47,788 nt of DNA from contig JAMORG010000012.1 in assembly GCA_027063745.1 (NCBI GenBank), forward strand, positions 1-47,788, given 5' to 3'. Shown piece by piece: positions 1-10,000 of the stretch (positions within the stretch are counted from its first letter, which is position 1; each line of letters starts with the position of its first letter). Position numbers and translations under genes: made by a program. Source of the DNA: Sulfurimonas sp. Lineage in GTDB: Bacteria; Campylobacterota; Campylobacteria; Campylobacterales; Sulfurimonadaceae. The notes beneath the pieces are model-generated. The model saw only the letters and a program-made list of their open reading frames with translations. It was not told the DNA's origin and did no database searches.

Positions 1-1340
1 TGAAACTTTTTGGAACAGATGGTGTGCGTGGCGAGGCAGGAAGCTTTTTAAGTGCAGAAGTAGCGATGAAAATTGCTATGGCAGCAGGGATTTATCTTAA
101 AAAAGATGCAAAAACGAATAAGATTTTAGTCGGTAAAGATACTAGACGAAGTGGTTATATGATAGAGAATGCACTTGTGAGCGGTCTTACTGCCGTTGGT
201 TTTGATGTTGTTGAAGTTGGACCTATGCCAACACCTGCCATTGCATTTATCACTGAAAATATGCGCTGTGATGCCGGAATTATGATATCTGCTTCACATA
301 ACTCCTTTGAAGATAACGGAATCAAGTTTTTTGACGGGCACGGAGATAAATTCAGTAAAGAGGTAGAAGGAGAGATAGAGAGTATCTATTTTAATGAAGA
401 ACTTTTACGTAACTCTCAAGTAACTGGTAAAGCAATAGGAAAAGCAAAACGCATAGATGATGTAATAGGGCGCTATATAGTACAGCTTAAAAACTCTTTT
501 CCTGTTGAGATGAGCCTGCAGGGTATGCGGATAGTTCTTGATACTGCAAACGGAGCAGCATATAAGGTAGGTCCTACTGTTTTAGAAGAGCTTGGCGCTG
601 AGGTGATTGTACTGCATAATGAACCAGACGGTTTTAATATTAATGAGAACTGTGGAGCACTGCATACCAAAGATCTTAAAAATGCTGTTATCAAGTATAG
701 AGCAGACTTGGGGATTGCTCTTGATGGTGATGCAGATCGTGTTGTTATTGTCGATGAGAAGGGTGAAGTAGTTGACGGTGATCAGCTTATTGGTGCTTTG
801 GCTGTTGCATTGCATGAAGAGAATCGTCTTAAAGGTGATGGTGTTGTTGTTACCGTAATGAGCAATGCAGGGCTTGATGAGTATCTGCGTGAGCATGGAC
901 TTACACTTTACCGCTCAGATGTTGGTGACAAGAATGTATTAGAGCTAATGAAACAAAAAGGTATTAATTTCGGAGGAGAGCAGAGCGGACATATCATCTT
1001 ACATGATTTTGCAAAGACAGGTGATGGCCTTGTAGCAGCCCTTGCTACTTTGGCACTTATTATTAAAAAAGGTAAAAAAGCTTCCGAGGTACTGCGTCCA
1101 TTCAAACTCTATCCGCAACAGCTTGTTAATATGAATGTAAAAGAGAAAAAACCACTCAAAGATATCAAAGGTCTTGATACTGTTTTACTTGAGCTTGAGA
1201 AAGAGGGTCTGCGTCAGCTTATTCGCTACTCTGGAACAGAGAACAAACTCAGAGTGCTTCTTGAGGCAAAGGATGACAAGATTATAGATCTCAAGATGCA
1301 AGAGCTCATAGAGTTTTTACAAAAAGCGCTCAATGCATAA
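1..1340 (+). CDS. glmM: Phosphoglucosamine mutase GlmM (5' end cut by one base)
   Basis: Interconverts glucosamine-6-phosphate and glucosamine-1-phosphate in the cytoplasm, on the way to UDP-GlcNAc for peptidoglycan and LPS. The window opens with TG of an ATG whose A is just outside; the protein then begins [14 protein letters not shown], the usual GlmM N-terminus, and would be 446 residues, normal for the family. The phosphoserine loop SASHN lies near residues 97-101, the metal-binding loop DGDADR at 242-247, the sugar-specificity loop GEQSGH at 326-331, and the phosphate-binding [11 protein letters not shown] near the C-terminus. All four domains of the phosphohexomutase fold are present. 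It overlaps lspA by 8 bases, so the two are probably translated from one mRNA. The identification is firm. Confidence 0.97.
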   Translation, partial: KLFGTDGVRGEAGSFLSAEVAMKIAMAAGIYLKKDAKTNKILVGKDTRRSGYMIENALVSGLTAVGFDVVEVGPMPTPAIAFITENMRCDAGIMISASHNSFEDNGIKFFDGHGDKFSKEVEGEIESIYFNEELLRNSQVTGKAIGKAKRIDDVIGRYIVQLKNSFPVEMSLQGMRIVLDTANGAAYKVGPTVLEELGAEVIVLHNEPDGFNINENCGALHTKDLKNAVIKYRADLGIALDGDADRVVIVDEKGEVVDGDQLIGALAVALHEENRLKGDGVVVTVMSNAGLDEYLREHGLTLYRSDVGDKNVLELMKQKGINFGGEQSGHIILHDFAKTGDGLVAALATLALIIKKGKKASEVLRPFKLYPQQLVNMNVKEKKPLKDIKGLDTVLLELEKEGLRQLIRYSGTENKLRVLLEAKDDKIIDLKMQELIEFLQKALNA

Positions 1341-1788
1341 CAAAACATTACGAATAAGTGCCATTATTCTCTTTGCGCTGGCAGGTATATTTATAATAGA
1401 TCAGAATATAAAGCAGCTCTTTTTGGATGGGTATCGCTACTATGGTGAGTGTATTGATTTGATACTTGTCTACAACAAGGGTGTAGCTTTTTCGATGTTC
1501 GCTTTTTTGGCAGAGAATCTAAAATATATACAGCTTGTGCTTGTCAGTGGTGTTCTTATCTATCTGATATACCTGCAAAAAGTCTGCTACGCCTTGCCGG
1601 GAGGGATACTGCTTGGAGGAGCATTTTCAAACATATATGACCGATTTGTTCACGAGGGTGTTGTAGATATGGTTTATTGGCACTGTGGGTTTGACTTCGC
1701 TGTTTTTAACTTTGCAGATGTAATGATAGACTTTGCAGTATTATGGATACTCATTTTAAACTTTAAACCACACTTGTGTAAAAATTAA
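1333..1788 (+). CDS. lspA: Lipoprotein signal peptidase (signal peptidase II)
   Basis: Inner-membrane aspartic protease that removes signal peptides from diacylated prolipoproteins. The 151-residue protein has four hydrophobic segments and the two catalytic aspartates in their family motifs: D103 in SNIYDRF and D129 in FNFADVMID; the early DQ motif is at residue 23. Length is typical. The ATG lies inside the last codons of glmM, implying translational coupling. Substrates encoded in this window could include the lipobox-bearing proteins at 22172 (-), 24680 (-) and 45991 (+). Confidence 0.96.
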   Translation: MHNKTLRISAIILFALAGIFIIDQNIKQLFLDGYRYYGECIDLILVYNKGVAFSMFAFLAENLKYIQLVLVSGVLIYLIYLQKVCYALPGGILLGGAFSNIYDRFVHEGVVDMVYWHCGFDFAVFNFADVMIDFAVLWILILNFKPHLCKN

Positions 1789-1811
1789 TCGAAAAAAAAG
1801 TACATTTTTGG

Positions 1812-1817
1812 TATGAT
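1812..1817 (+). promoter_or_regulatory. Possible -10 box of the tig promoter
   Basis: TATGAT sits 34 bases before the tig ATG in the only gap between lspA and tig, after an A/T-rich stretch. Campylobacterota sigma-70 promoters commonly rely on the -10 box with little -35 conservation. Inferred from sequence only. Confidence 0.4.
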
Positions 1818-1851
1818 TGCCCAAAATAATATAAAAGTGCGAAGGAAATTG

Positions 1852-3147
1852 ATGGAAATCAAAGCAAACAAAATTAATGGTGCAAATGCAGTAATCGAAG
1901 CAACAATCTCAATGGATGAGGTAAATGCTAACGTTGAAAAAATCGCTAAACAATTAGCTAAAACTGCAAATATTCAAGGTTTTAGAAAAGGAAAAGTTCC
2001 TGTTGCAATTATCAAAAAGCAGTATGGTCAAAAACTTGTAGAAGATGCAGAAGCAGAAGCACTTCGTGAAGTACTCAGTAAAGGTCTTAAAGAGTTAGAC
2101 ATCTCTAATGATGCACTTCTTGGTGAGCCAACAATCTCTAAGTTTGAAAAGTCTGATGACAAAATAGAAGTAGAGATCAAAGTGGCAATGCGTCCTGAGA
2201 TCAATCTTGATGATGTAGATGCACTTGTTCCAGACTTCACAAAACCAGAAGTTACAGATGAAGAAGTAGAAGCAAGAATCAAAGAGATCGCTGAAGCACA
2301 GGCTCCGCTAGTTGACATTAAACGCAACCGTAAAATGAAAGAGGGAGATACTGCTGTTATCGACTTTGAAGGTTTTATTGACGGAGAGCCTTTTGAAGGT
2401 GGCAAGGGTGAGAACTTTGAACTTCTTTTAGGTTCAGGTCAGTTTATCCCAGGTTTTGAAGACCAACTTATCGGCGTAAAGCGTGATGAAGAAGTTGAGA
2501 TTACTGTTACATTCCCAGAAGAGTACGGTGCAAAAGAGCTTGCTGGTAAAGAGGCAATGTTCAAAGTAAAAGTAAATGGTGTAAAAGTCAAAGATGATGT
2601 AGAGATCAACGATGAACTTGCACAAAAACTTTTAGCAAAAGAAGACGCTACTTTAGATGAGTTAAAAGCTGAAGTAAAAAAAGTGATTGAGCAGGAAAAA
2701 CTTGCAAAACTTTACAATGATGAGCTAAAACCGAAACTTTTAGAAGCACTTGTAGAGAAACTTGACTTTGATCTTCCGGAGTTTGTTGTTGAGCAAGAGA
2801 TTGATATGGCAGTAAACAAAAAAGCTTCAACTATGAGTGAAGATGAGATCAAAGAGCTTCGTGAAAATCCAGAAAAACTCAAAGAGTTGCGTGAGTCTTT
2901 CCGCGAAGAAGCAGAAAAAAGTGTAAAAGCTACTTTTATCATCGATGCACTTGCACAGAAACTTGGTATTAAAGTAGAAGAGCAAGAAGTAATGCAGACT
3001 ATCTACTACGAAGCAATGCAGATGGGTCAAGATCCACAAAAAGCATTCGAGCAGTATAAAGCAGCAGGATACATTCCGGCTATTCAGATGTCTATGGTAG
3101 AAGACAGAGTTTTAACTGCACTTTTAAATAAGAAGATAGAAGAGTAA
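1852..3147 (+). CDS. tig: Trigger factor, ribosome-associated chaperone
   Basis: Binds the ribosome exit tunnel and shields nascent chains; it also has peptidyl-prolyl isomerase activity. The reading frame is open from 1813, but the ATG at 1852 is preceded by GAAGGAAA at a good distance and gives the family N-terminus [10 protein letters not shown], so it is preferred (431 residues). The ribosome-binding signature GFRKGK is at residues 43-48, an FKBP-type domain runs roughly over 150-240, and the rest is the helical C-terminal chaperone domain. It is followed after 1 base by clpP, the common tig-clpP arrangement that links folding of new proteins with proteolysis. Confidence 0.97.
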   Translation: MEIKANKINGANAVIEATISMDEVNANVEKIAKQLAKTANIQGFRKGKVPVAIIKKQYGQKLVEDAEAEALREVLSKGLKELDISNDALLGEPTISKFEKSDDKIEVEIKVAMRPEINLDDVDALVPDFTKPEVTDEEVEARIKEIAEAQAPLVDIKRNRKMKEGDTAVIDFEGFIDGEPFEGGKGENFELLLGSGQFIPGFEDQLIGVKRDEEVEITVTFPEEYGAKELAGKEAMFKVKVNGVKVKDDVEINDELAQKLLAKEDATLDELKAEVKKVIEQEKLAKLYNDELKPKLLEALVEKLDFDLPEFVVEQEIDMAVNKKASTMSEDEIKELRENPEKLKELRESFREEAEKSVKATFIIDALAQKLGIKVEEQEVMQTIYYEAMQMGQDPQKAFEQYKAAGYIPAIQMSMVEDRVLTALLNKKIEE

Positions 3148-3148
3148 T

Positions 3149-3739
3149 ATGAGCTATATTCCATATGTAGTTGAAAAGACAGGGCGCGGTGAGCGCTCTT
3201 ATGATATCTATTCACGTCTTTTAAAAGATCGTATAGTTATGCTTAGCGGTGAGGTTAATGATGCTGTTGCTTCTACTATTGTTGCACAGTTTTTATTCCT
3301 TGAAGCAGAGGACCCAGAAAAAGATATCTACTTTTATATCAACTCTCCGGGCGGTGTAGTAACTGCTGGAATGGCAATATTTGATACGATGAACTATATT
3401 CGTCCACATGTGGCGACTATCTGTATAGGTCAAGCTGCGTCAATGGGTGCTTTTTTACTCTCAAGTGGTGAAAAAGGCAAACGTTATGCACTTCCTCACG
3501 CACGTATTATGATTCACCAACCACTTGGTGGTGCACAGGGTCAGGCAACTGATATTGCCATTCAGGCAGAAGAGATTCTTCGCATGAAAAAAGAGCTCAA
3601 TGAGATCTTGGCTGAAAATACAGGTCAAGATGTTAAAACAATAGAGGCTGATACTGATCGTGACAACTTTATGAGTGCGCAAGAAGCGTGTGATTATGGC
3701 ATGATCGATGAGGTTCTTACAAAGAGCGATAAAGAGTAA
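3149..3739 (+). CDS. clpP: ATP-dependent Clp protease proteolytic subunit
   Basis: Serine peptidase that forms a tetradecameric barrel and degrades substrates fed by ClpX or ClpA. 196 residues, standard length. The triad is visible: S98 in QAASMGA, H123 in MIHQP and D172 in TDRDNFM. The substrate-binding loop NSPGG is at 65-69. It starts one base after the tig stop and is followed by a degenerate-GGDEF gene and def, all co-oriented with small gaps, suggesting one transcription unit. Confidence 0.98.
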   Translation: MSYIPYVVEKTGRGERSYDIYSRLLKDRIVMLSGEVNDAVASTIVAQFLFLEAEDPEKDIYFYINSPGGVVTAGMAIFDTMNYIRPHVATICIGQAASMGAFLLSSGEKGKRYALPHARIMIHQPLGGAQGQATDIAIQAEEILRMKKELNEILAENTGQDVKTIEADTDRDNFMSAQEACDYGMIDEVLTKSDKE

Positions 3740-3750
3740 AAGGGGAAGTG

Positions 3751-4806
3751 ATGGCAGGTACATTAAAGAAAAAGAAACGTAGAAATATAGATGCAGTACT
3801 GCCAGAAGTTGAACCAACGACAGTTGTTAACAGTTTAGATGTAGATACTGCTTCAAGCGATATTGAGATCTATGCAAAAGAGGTCTTAAACTCACTTATA
3901 TCTGACAACCTGCCTCCAACCCCAAATAACTACTCACTCTATTTTGATAGACTTTTAGAAAATAAGAGTGAGAGCTTACGTAAGCAGATTCATTCTATTT
4001 TAGAACTTGAAGAGAGTAATGAAGCAGAAACTACCATCGCATTAGAGCAAAGCCTTAAACAAGGTTTTGCATCTATTAAAAATATTTTGAATGTTACAGC
4101 AAGTTTATATAAAAATATGTCATTAATGACAAAGATCTTAGAAAAACGTAAAGAAGAGCTTAGTAAAAAACCAGAAGCAAATAGTGCATTAAGTATCATT
4201 GCAACACTAGAAAATGATGTCAATAAGCTTAACTCCATTTTAAAAACACAAAGCTCTCAAATGAGAAGTATCTATGACGATACAGCTAAAATTGTAAAAA
4301 ATGTTGAGAATGAGACAATTTTTGACAATCAGTACGGAGTATATAACAAACGCTACTTATTGACAAAGATTGAACAAGAGATAGGGCTTATTAAAGAGTT
4401 TAAACATAAGAGCTCTCTTATTATGATAGAGCTCTCACGTGACTTGAAGAAAAGTATTAAAAATGATAAGGCCATTAAGCTTATGGTGCGTACAATCGCA
4501 AGACTTCTTTTAAAGACTTCAAGAAGAAGCGATATCGTTGCGCATTATGGTAATGGTGTTTTTGCGATGCTTTTAAAACATACAGATATAGAGAGTGCAA
4601 AAAAAGCGAGTGAGCGTCTGTGTGATCTTGTCTCGAACTCCAACTTCTTTTTGGCAGACCGTGAGATTCAGCTCAAAATCGCTATAGGAATCACTAACAT
4701 TGATCCTGAATTCTCGGTAGAAGAGATAGTAGTAAGTGCTCTTGACGGGATAGAAAAAGCATATGAGTTACCAAACCATGACTTTGCAGTTTCATTACGA
4801 AAATAG
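3751..4806 (+). CDS. Protein with degenerate C-terminal GGDEF-like domain
   Basis: 351 residues from ATG 3751, chosen over the GTG directly before it because AGGGGAA lies at a suitable spacing. The N-terminal half is helical and charged with no recognised domain. The C-terminal part from about residue 190 matches the diguanylate cyclase fold (FDNQYGVYNKRYLLTKIEQE, then an RxDIVAHYGNGVFAMLL block, then a GIT strand). The active-site GGDEF is replaced by GNGVF at about 267-271, so cyclase activity is unlikely; it may bind nucleotide or act as a scaffold. It lies between clpP and def with almost no gap. Function is not known; a role tied to those neighbours is inference. Confidence 0.75.
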   Translation: MAGTLKKKKRRNIDAVLPEVEPTTVVNSLDVDTASSDIEIYAKEVLNSLISDNLPPTPNNYSLYFDRLLENKSESLRKQIHSILELEESNEAETTIALEQSLKQGFASIKNILNVTASLYKNMSLMTKILEKRKEELSKKPEANSALSIIATLENDVNKLNSILKTQSSQMRSIYDDTAKIVKNVENETIFDNQYGVYNKRYLLTKIEQEIGLIKEFKHKSSLIMIELSRDLKKSIKNDKAIKLMVRTIARLLLKTSRRSDIVAHYGNGVFAMLLKHTDIESAKKASERLCDLVSNSNFFLADREIQLKIAIGITNIDPEFSVEEIVVSALDGIEKAYELPNHDFAVSLRK

Positions 4807-4815
4807 GTGAAAAAG

Positions 4816-5346
4816 ATGAAATTAGAGATTGTAGAATATCCAGATAAACGTTTACGTGAAGTATCTAAAGAGGTAAAAGTTTTTGATGAAAAACTTCATA
4901 AACTTTTAGATGCTATGAATCCATTGATGATAAATACAAATGGAATAGGTCTAGCAGCTATTCAGGTGGCACATCCTATTCGTGCATTGATTTTAAACAT
5001 TCCAAATGAAGATGGCGAACAACCACCTGAGAACTTGTTAGAGATTATCAATCCTGTAATTGTTGAAAAATCTGGTGAGACAACTTATCAAGAGGGTTGT
5101 TTGAGTGTTCCTCAGTTTTATGAAGATATTAAGCGTTGTGAAAAAGTGACTATCAATTATCAGGACAGACATGGAAATACAAAACGTCTGGAGGCTGATG
5201 GACTAATGGCAATTGCTATACAGCATGAGATGGATCATTTAGAGGGAATTTTGTTTATAGATAAACTCTCCTATGCTCGTCGTAAAAAGTTTGAAAAAGA
5301 GTATAAAAAACTTCAAAAAGAACGTAAAGCGAAAAAATCTGCATAA
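4816..5346 (+). CDS. def: Peptide deformylase
   Basis: Metallohydrolase that removes the formyl group from the initiator methionine of new proteins. All three family motifs are present: GIGLAAIQ at 43-50, EGCLSVP with C95, and HEMDH with H137, E138 and H141, the metal ligands and catalytic Glu. The ATG at 4816 ([12 protein letters not shown]) is preferred to the in-frame GTG at 4807, because AGGTGA at 4805-4810 then serves as ribosome binding site; the GTG itself is part of that site. 176 residues. The gene ends in a strong terminator. Confidence 0.95.
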   Translation: MKLEIVEYPDKRLREVSKEVKVFDEKLHKLLDAMNPLMINTNGIGLAAIQVAHPIRALILNIPNEDGEQPPENLLEIINPVIVEKSGETTYQEGCLSVPQFYEDIKRCEKVTINYQDRHGNTKRLEADGLMAIAIQHEMDHLEGILFIDKLSYARRKKFEKEYKKLQKERKAKKSA

Positions 5347-5370
5347 AAATATGGCAATCTGCCATATTTT
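5346..5370 (+). terminator. Rho-independent terminator after def
   Basis: A perfect 11-bp stem (5346-5356 with 5360-5370) around a 3-base loop, ending in TTTT. It begins at the last base of the def stop codon and closes the glmM-to-def gene run. Confidence 0.85.
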
Positions 5371-5426
5371 CTCCAAATTATCACTTATTAAAATTATGAT
5401 AGTGCAAATCAAAAGAGGTTTGCAGT

Positions 5427-6935
5427 ATGAAAAAACTCAAATGTGCCACATATGAAGGGCTGGATGCCAAGGTTGTTGATGTAGAGCTTACACTTACAAA
5501 AGGTCTGCCTTCTTTCTCTATAGTCGGCTCAGCTACCGCACTTACATCAGCAGGCTCCAATGAACGCATTAAATCTGCATTGCTTAGTAATGAATACAAA
5601 TTTCCTCCAAAACGCATTACTATCAATCTGGCACCAAGTGATGACTTTAAAAAGAGTGGCAGCCAGTTTGACTTAAGTATTGCGCTGCTTATTGCAATGG
5701 CTGAGCGTGAAGCAGATTTTTCGGAGTGGTTTGTATTTGGAGAGCTTGGACTCGATGGCGAGGTTAAAGAGAATCGCCAGCTCTATGCACTTATTCTCTC
5801 TTTGGCAAATCAAAATCTTATACAAAAAGCAGTAGTACCAAAAGCAGCACTGCAAAAGCTTTCAAAGATTCCATATATTGACTTTTATGGAGTGGATTCA
5901 TTGCGTGAGGCAAAGGAGCTTTTTGAAAATATTGAGCAAATTAAAGCACATACAAAAAGTGCCAGCCTTGAGCATGATTTTTATGAGATTGATGGCATAA
6001 AATACTATTATCAAAAAAAGTATCCTGAAAATTTCATAGATGTAAAGGGTCAAGAGGTGGCAAAACGTGCGGCACTTATTGCTGCGGCAGGATTTCATAA
6101 TATTTTGCTAGAAGGTAGTCCAGGATGTGGCAAGAGTATGATAGCCTCTCGTCTGCGTTATATCTTGCCACCGATGACAAATGAAGAGATACTTGAAGTT
6201 GCCAAACTACAAACACTTAATATGCAAGAGCCTGACTTTAAGCCTCTGCGTCCCTTCATAGCCTCTCATGCGACTTCAACACCGGCGAGTATCTTTGGTG
6301 GCGGACAAGGCAAGATTGGCGAAATAGGGCTTGCAAACAAGGGCATACTCTTCTTTGATGAACTGCCACACTTCTCTGCTAAGGTTTTAGAGTCGTTGCG
6401 TGAGCCACTACAGGAAAATCGTATACGTATAGGGAGAATAAATCAGCGTCTGGTCTATGAGACAAACTTTTTGTTTGTAGCGGCGATGAACCCGTGCCCT
6501 TGTGGTAACCTGTTGGATGAGACAAAAGAGTGTAGGTGTAATGAACTTGAAATCCAGCGTTATAAAAACAGACTCTCTGATCCTTTTTTAGATAGGATTG
6601 ACTTAAATGTGGTAATGCAAAATGTAAGCAGCAGTGATAAGCCGAGTTTAAGCTCAAAAGAGATGCACAAAGAGGTGGTTCGAGCGCACATATTTGCAAA
6701 AGAGCGCGGGCAAAAAAACTTTAACGGCAAGATGAGCGATACTGAGATAGAGGAGTTCTGTGTGATGAGTGATGCAGCAGCAGAGGTTCTAGATATGGCT
6801 GTGCAACGATTTGCTCTTTCGTTTCGCAGTATTAAAAAAGTACAAAAGGTCTCTCGTACCATTGCTGATCTGGCAGAGTCAAAGCTTATAGAAAAAGAGC
6901 ACCTTTTAGAGGCGCTCTCTTATCGGCGTAGGTAG
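5427..6935 (+). CDS. YifB/ComM family Mg-chelatase-like AAA+ ATPase
   Basis: 502 residues with the three-part YifB/ComM architecture: an N-terminal ChlI-like domain (1-180), a central AAA+ domain with Walker A GSPGCGKS at 230-237 and Walker B FFDE with D311-E312, and a C-terminal Mg-chelatase helical domain with the Cys-rich block CPCGNL...CRCNE. In Haemophilus and Vibrio the homologue ComM is a hexameric branch-migration helicase that helps integrate DNA during natural transformation; the role here is inferred. It stands alone after a terminator. Its last codons lie in the first copy of a direct repeat whose second copy covers the end of metH. Confidence 0.9.
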   Translation: MKKLKCATYEGLDAKVVDVELTLTKGLPSFSIVGSATALTSAGSNERIKSALLSNEYKFPPKRITINLAPSDDFKKSGSQFDLSIALLIAMAEREADFSEWFVFGELGLDGEVKENRQLYALILSLANQNLIQKAVVPKAALQKLSKIPYIDFYGVDSLREAKELFENIEQIKAHTKSASLEHDFYEIDGIKYYYQKKYPENFIDVKGQEVAKRAALIAAAGFHNILLEGSPGCGKSMIASRLRYILPPMTNEEILEVAKLQTLNMQEPDFKPLRPFIASHATSTPASIFGGGQGKIGEIGLANKGILFFDELPHFSAKVLESLREPLQENRIRIGRINQRLVYETNFLFVAAMNPCPCGNLLDETKECRCNELEIQRYKNRLSDPFLDRIDLNVVMQNVSSSDKPSLSSKEMHKEVVRAHIFAKERGQKNFNGKMSDTEIEEFCVMSDAAAEVLDMAVQRFALSFRSIKKVQKVSRTIADLAESKLIEKEHLLEALSYRRR

Positions 6936-6965
6936 CCAAATTTATTTTGGATACCGTTATACATT
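6928..6965. repeat. 38-bp repeat, copy 1, containing a 10-bp hairpin
   Basis: Matches 7032-7069 in 36 of 38 positions. It contains the inverted repeat GGTAGCCAAA (6931-6940) and TTTGGATACC (6946-6955), which pair with one mismatch around a 5-base loop. It overlaps the last two codons and stop of the yifB gene. Confidence 0.85.
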
Positions 6966-7026
6966 TTAGACGGAGTCTAAACTCTCATTTGCAAGAGCAA
7001 ATGAAGCTTTAGTGGCCCAAGCGGCC
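6965..7026. repeat. Three short hairpins between the two 38-bp repeats
   Basis: TTTAGAC and GTCTAAA (6965-6981) pair perfectly around 3 bases; CATTTGC and GCAAATG (6986-7003) pair perfectly around 4 bases; GGCC at 7014-7017 can pair with GGCC at 7023-7026. None is followed by a clear T run. They could stop transcription from both sides, or be parts of a small repeat element. Confidence 0.7.
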
Positions 7027-7031
7027 TTAGT

Positions 7032-7069
7032 GTAGGTAGCCAAATTTACTTTGGATACTGTTATACATT
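7032..7069. repeat. 38-bp repeat, copy 2, overlapping the end of metH
   Basis: Second copy of the 6928-6965 repeat in the same orientation, differing at two positions. Its hairpin is 7035-7044 with 7050-7059, slightly less perfect than copy 1. The last 9 bases cover the metH stop codon and the codons before it. Confidence 0.85.
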
Positions 7070-10000
7070 ATAGTACGTCGCTTCAGGATGATACACCACC
7101 ATCGCACTTGTTGACTGCTCAGGATGTATCTGGAAGGTTTCACTCAGCTCTATGCCATACTCTTCAGGCTTTAAGAGGTTAAAGAGTGGTCGATTTAGTT
7201 CGAGGTCAGGGCAGGCTGCATAGCCAAAGGAGTAGCGGCTTCCCTGATAGCGGTTCATGCGTACATCTGCAAGTGTTGCTCCCTCATCTTTTGCAATAAT
7301 ACCAAGATCAAGTCGAATCTGTTTGTGTGCAATCTCAGCCAGAGCCTCAGCCAGCTCAACACCAAGCCCGTGAAACTGGTAGTACTCTGTATAGTCACCG
7401 CGCTCATATATCTCACGCTCAACCTCACTCAGCTTACTTCCGGCACTCACGCAGGTAAAAGCAACAACATCATGGCGGTCATTGTGAAAGAAGTCACTCA
7501 GTGCTCGGTGTGGTTTTTTACGCTGTCTTGGGAAGGTAAATACCTCTTCAGCACGTCCGATGATATCTTTGAGCGGTTCACGGTTGACTTCATCTTCTGA
7601 GTGCCATCCTTCGTTTTCAGGAAAGACGAGCAGTGAGTTGTCATCACTGCGGCATGGCCAGTAGCCATACAAAATGGTTGGCTCAAAGAGTTTCTCTTCT
7701 AAAAAGCGTTTTTTGAGCTTCTCGTATGCAGGCCATACAACTTCATCAAGCTGCTTTTCATAAGCCTCTTTGCTCATGCCCTTAGAGCTGTAACCCCAAC
7801 GCGATTTAAAAAGAAGTTTATGGTTAATCCACTCAAAAGCCATCTCAACTTGCTGCTGTGTTAGTTTAAGTTCACGACGACCCCAAAATGGAGGTGTAGG
7901 AACTGGTACATCACGAGAAGGCATTTTAATCTCTTCTACAGGAGGAATAGCAATTTCTTCTTTTTTCTCTTTTTTAGGAGCTTCTGGAGCATCTGGGTGG
8001 AGGTTTGTATCCATATTACCCGCTTCGATGCGGCTCATTGCCGTAACACCGTCAAAGGCATCCTTGCAGTAAAAGATTGGCCCGCTGTATGCAGGACGAC
8101 AGAAATCATCGATAAATCCGCGCGTGAGCGCTGCACCACCAAGAAGCACAGGGATGGTGATGCCTTTTTCTTCGAGAGTTTTGAGGTTTTCTAGCATCAC
8201 TTGTGTTGATTTTACCAAAAGACCACTCATGCCGATTGCTGAGATGTTTGGATCATCAAGTGTCTCTAGGAACTGGTCAAGCTCTACTTTGATACCGAGA
8301 TTTTTGACTTTGTAACCGTTGTTTGAGAGGATGATATCGACAAGGTTTTTCCCAACATCATGCACATCTCCCTTTACTGTTCCAAGAACGAGTGTTGTAT
8401 CGACTGCTTTTTCAACTTTTGGCAGGTAGGGGTTGAGATAATCAACTGTCTTTTTCATCGTCTCTGCAGACTGCAATACAAACGGCAACTGCATCTGACC
8501 ACTTCCAAAGAGCTCACCGATAACTTTCATACCATCGATGAGAATCTCATTAACAATCTTTTCAGGAGCGATGCGGTGGCGCACCTCTTCTATAAGAGGG
8601 ATCATTCTATCTTTATCCCCATCCATAAGCAGTTTGGCGATTTTTTCTTCATCGCTCATAGCCAGGTACTCAGCATCAACAGCGTCATTGTCCACTGCCT
8701 CTTTTGTGCTGAAGTGTTCTATAAACTTAAAGAGTGGATCTTCTCCACGGTTGAAGATAAGGTTGTCACAGATCTCCTGATCTTCTTTTGGAATCTTGTT
8801 GATTGGAATGATATGTTTTACATTGATAATGACCGATGTAAGCCCAGCCTCTAGACAGTGGTGTAAAAACATGGAGTTTAGATACGGTCTGGCATCTTTA
8901 TCAAGTCCAAAAGAGATGTTTGAGAGTCCCAGTGTCGTTCCAACTTCAGGGTGGCGTTTGCGCAGCTCTCTGATGGCTTTAATGGTGTTGATTCCCGCAT
9001 CACGGTACTCTTCATCACCACTTGCAAGGGTAAAGGTAAGTACATCAAAGACAAGATCCTCTTTTTTTAGCCCGTGACGCTTGGTAGCGAGTTTGATGAT
9101 GCGTTCGGCAACTTCTAGTTTTTTCTCAACTGTCTTAGCCATACCGACTTCATCGATAGTAAGACAGACAAGTGCTGTACCAAACTTTTTGGCCAGTTGA
9201 CACACTTCATCAAACTTCTCTTCACCATCTTCAAGGTTTACTGAGTTGAGTATTGGGCGACCACCGATATTTTTAAGAGCAGTTTCAAGGCCTTTTGTCT
9301 GTGTTGAGTCTGGCATAAGAGGGATGGGAATCTTTTGGTTGTACATTCCCATAACAGCGTTCATATCTTTTGTCTCATCACGACCGGCAAAGCCGACATT
9401 GACATCAAGAACATGCGCACCGGCACGAACCTGCTGCTGTGCTACTGAGAGTGTACCCTCATAATCTTCGGCTAAAAGCAGCTCACGGAAGGCTTTTGAA
9501 CCTGTCGCATTACTTCGCTCACCCATAAGCAGGGGTGCTGGCTCTTGCATAAGCGGTACTGTTGAGAAGAGGGAAGCCAGAGAGTTCTCATGGCTGCCAC
9601 TTGGTGCTTTTGGTGTGATGTTGGCGACTCTCTCAACCAGTGCACGGATGTGCTGCGGTGTTGTTCCACAGCATCCACCCAAAAAGCTTACACCGTCATA
9701 CTTTAAGAAGTTCTCCTGCTTGTCGGCAAACTCATCAGGACCCATTGGGTAGTAGGTGTAGCCTCCACGGTTTTGTGGCAGACCTGCATTTGCGTGAACC
9801 GAGATAGGTTTTGCCCAAAGTTCTGAGAGCGTTTTTACATGTTTTTCAACCTGTTCAGGTCCTGTTCCACAGTTAAAGCCAAGTGAGATGATGTTAAAAG
9901 GCTCCATAATCGTAGCAATGGTTTGTGCATCTGTACCTATAAGCATAGAGCCACTCAGTTCAATAGTTACTGAGACCATAATGGGGATTTCAACTCCTCT

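Noticed and set aside
5273-5455. 60-residue plus-strand frame across the def-yifB junction
   Set aside because: It runs through the terminator hairpin at 5346-5370 and has no family likeness.
6379-6862. Two minus-strand open frames of about 100 residues
   Set aside because: Antisense to the AAA and C-terminal domains of the YifB/ComM gene; composition is a mirror of that gene.
8360-8854. 164-residue open frame on the plus strand
   Set aside because: It lies antisense inside metH, has no ribosome binding site or recognisable domain, and metH is clearly coding there.
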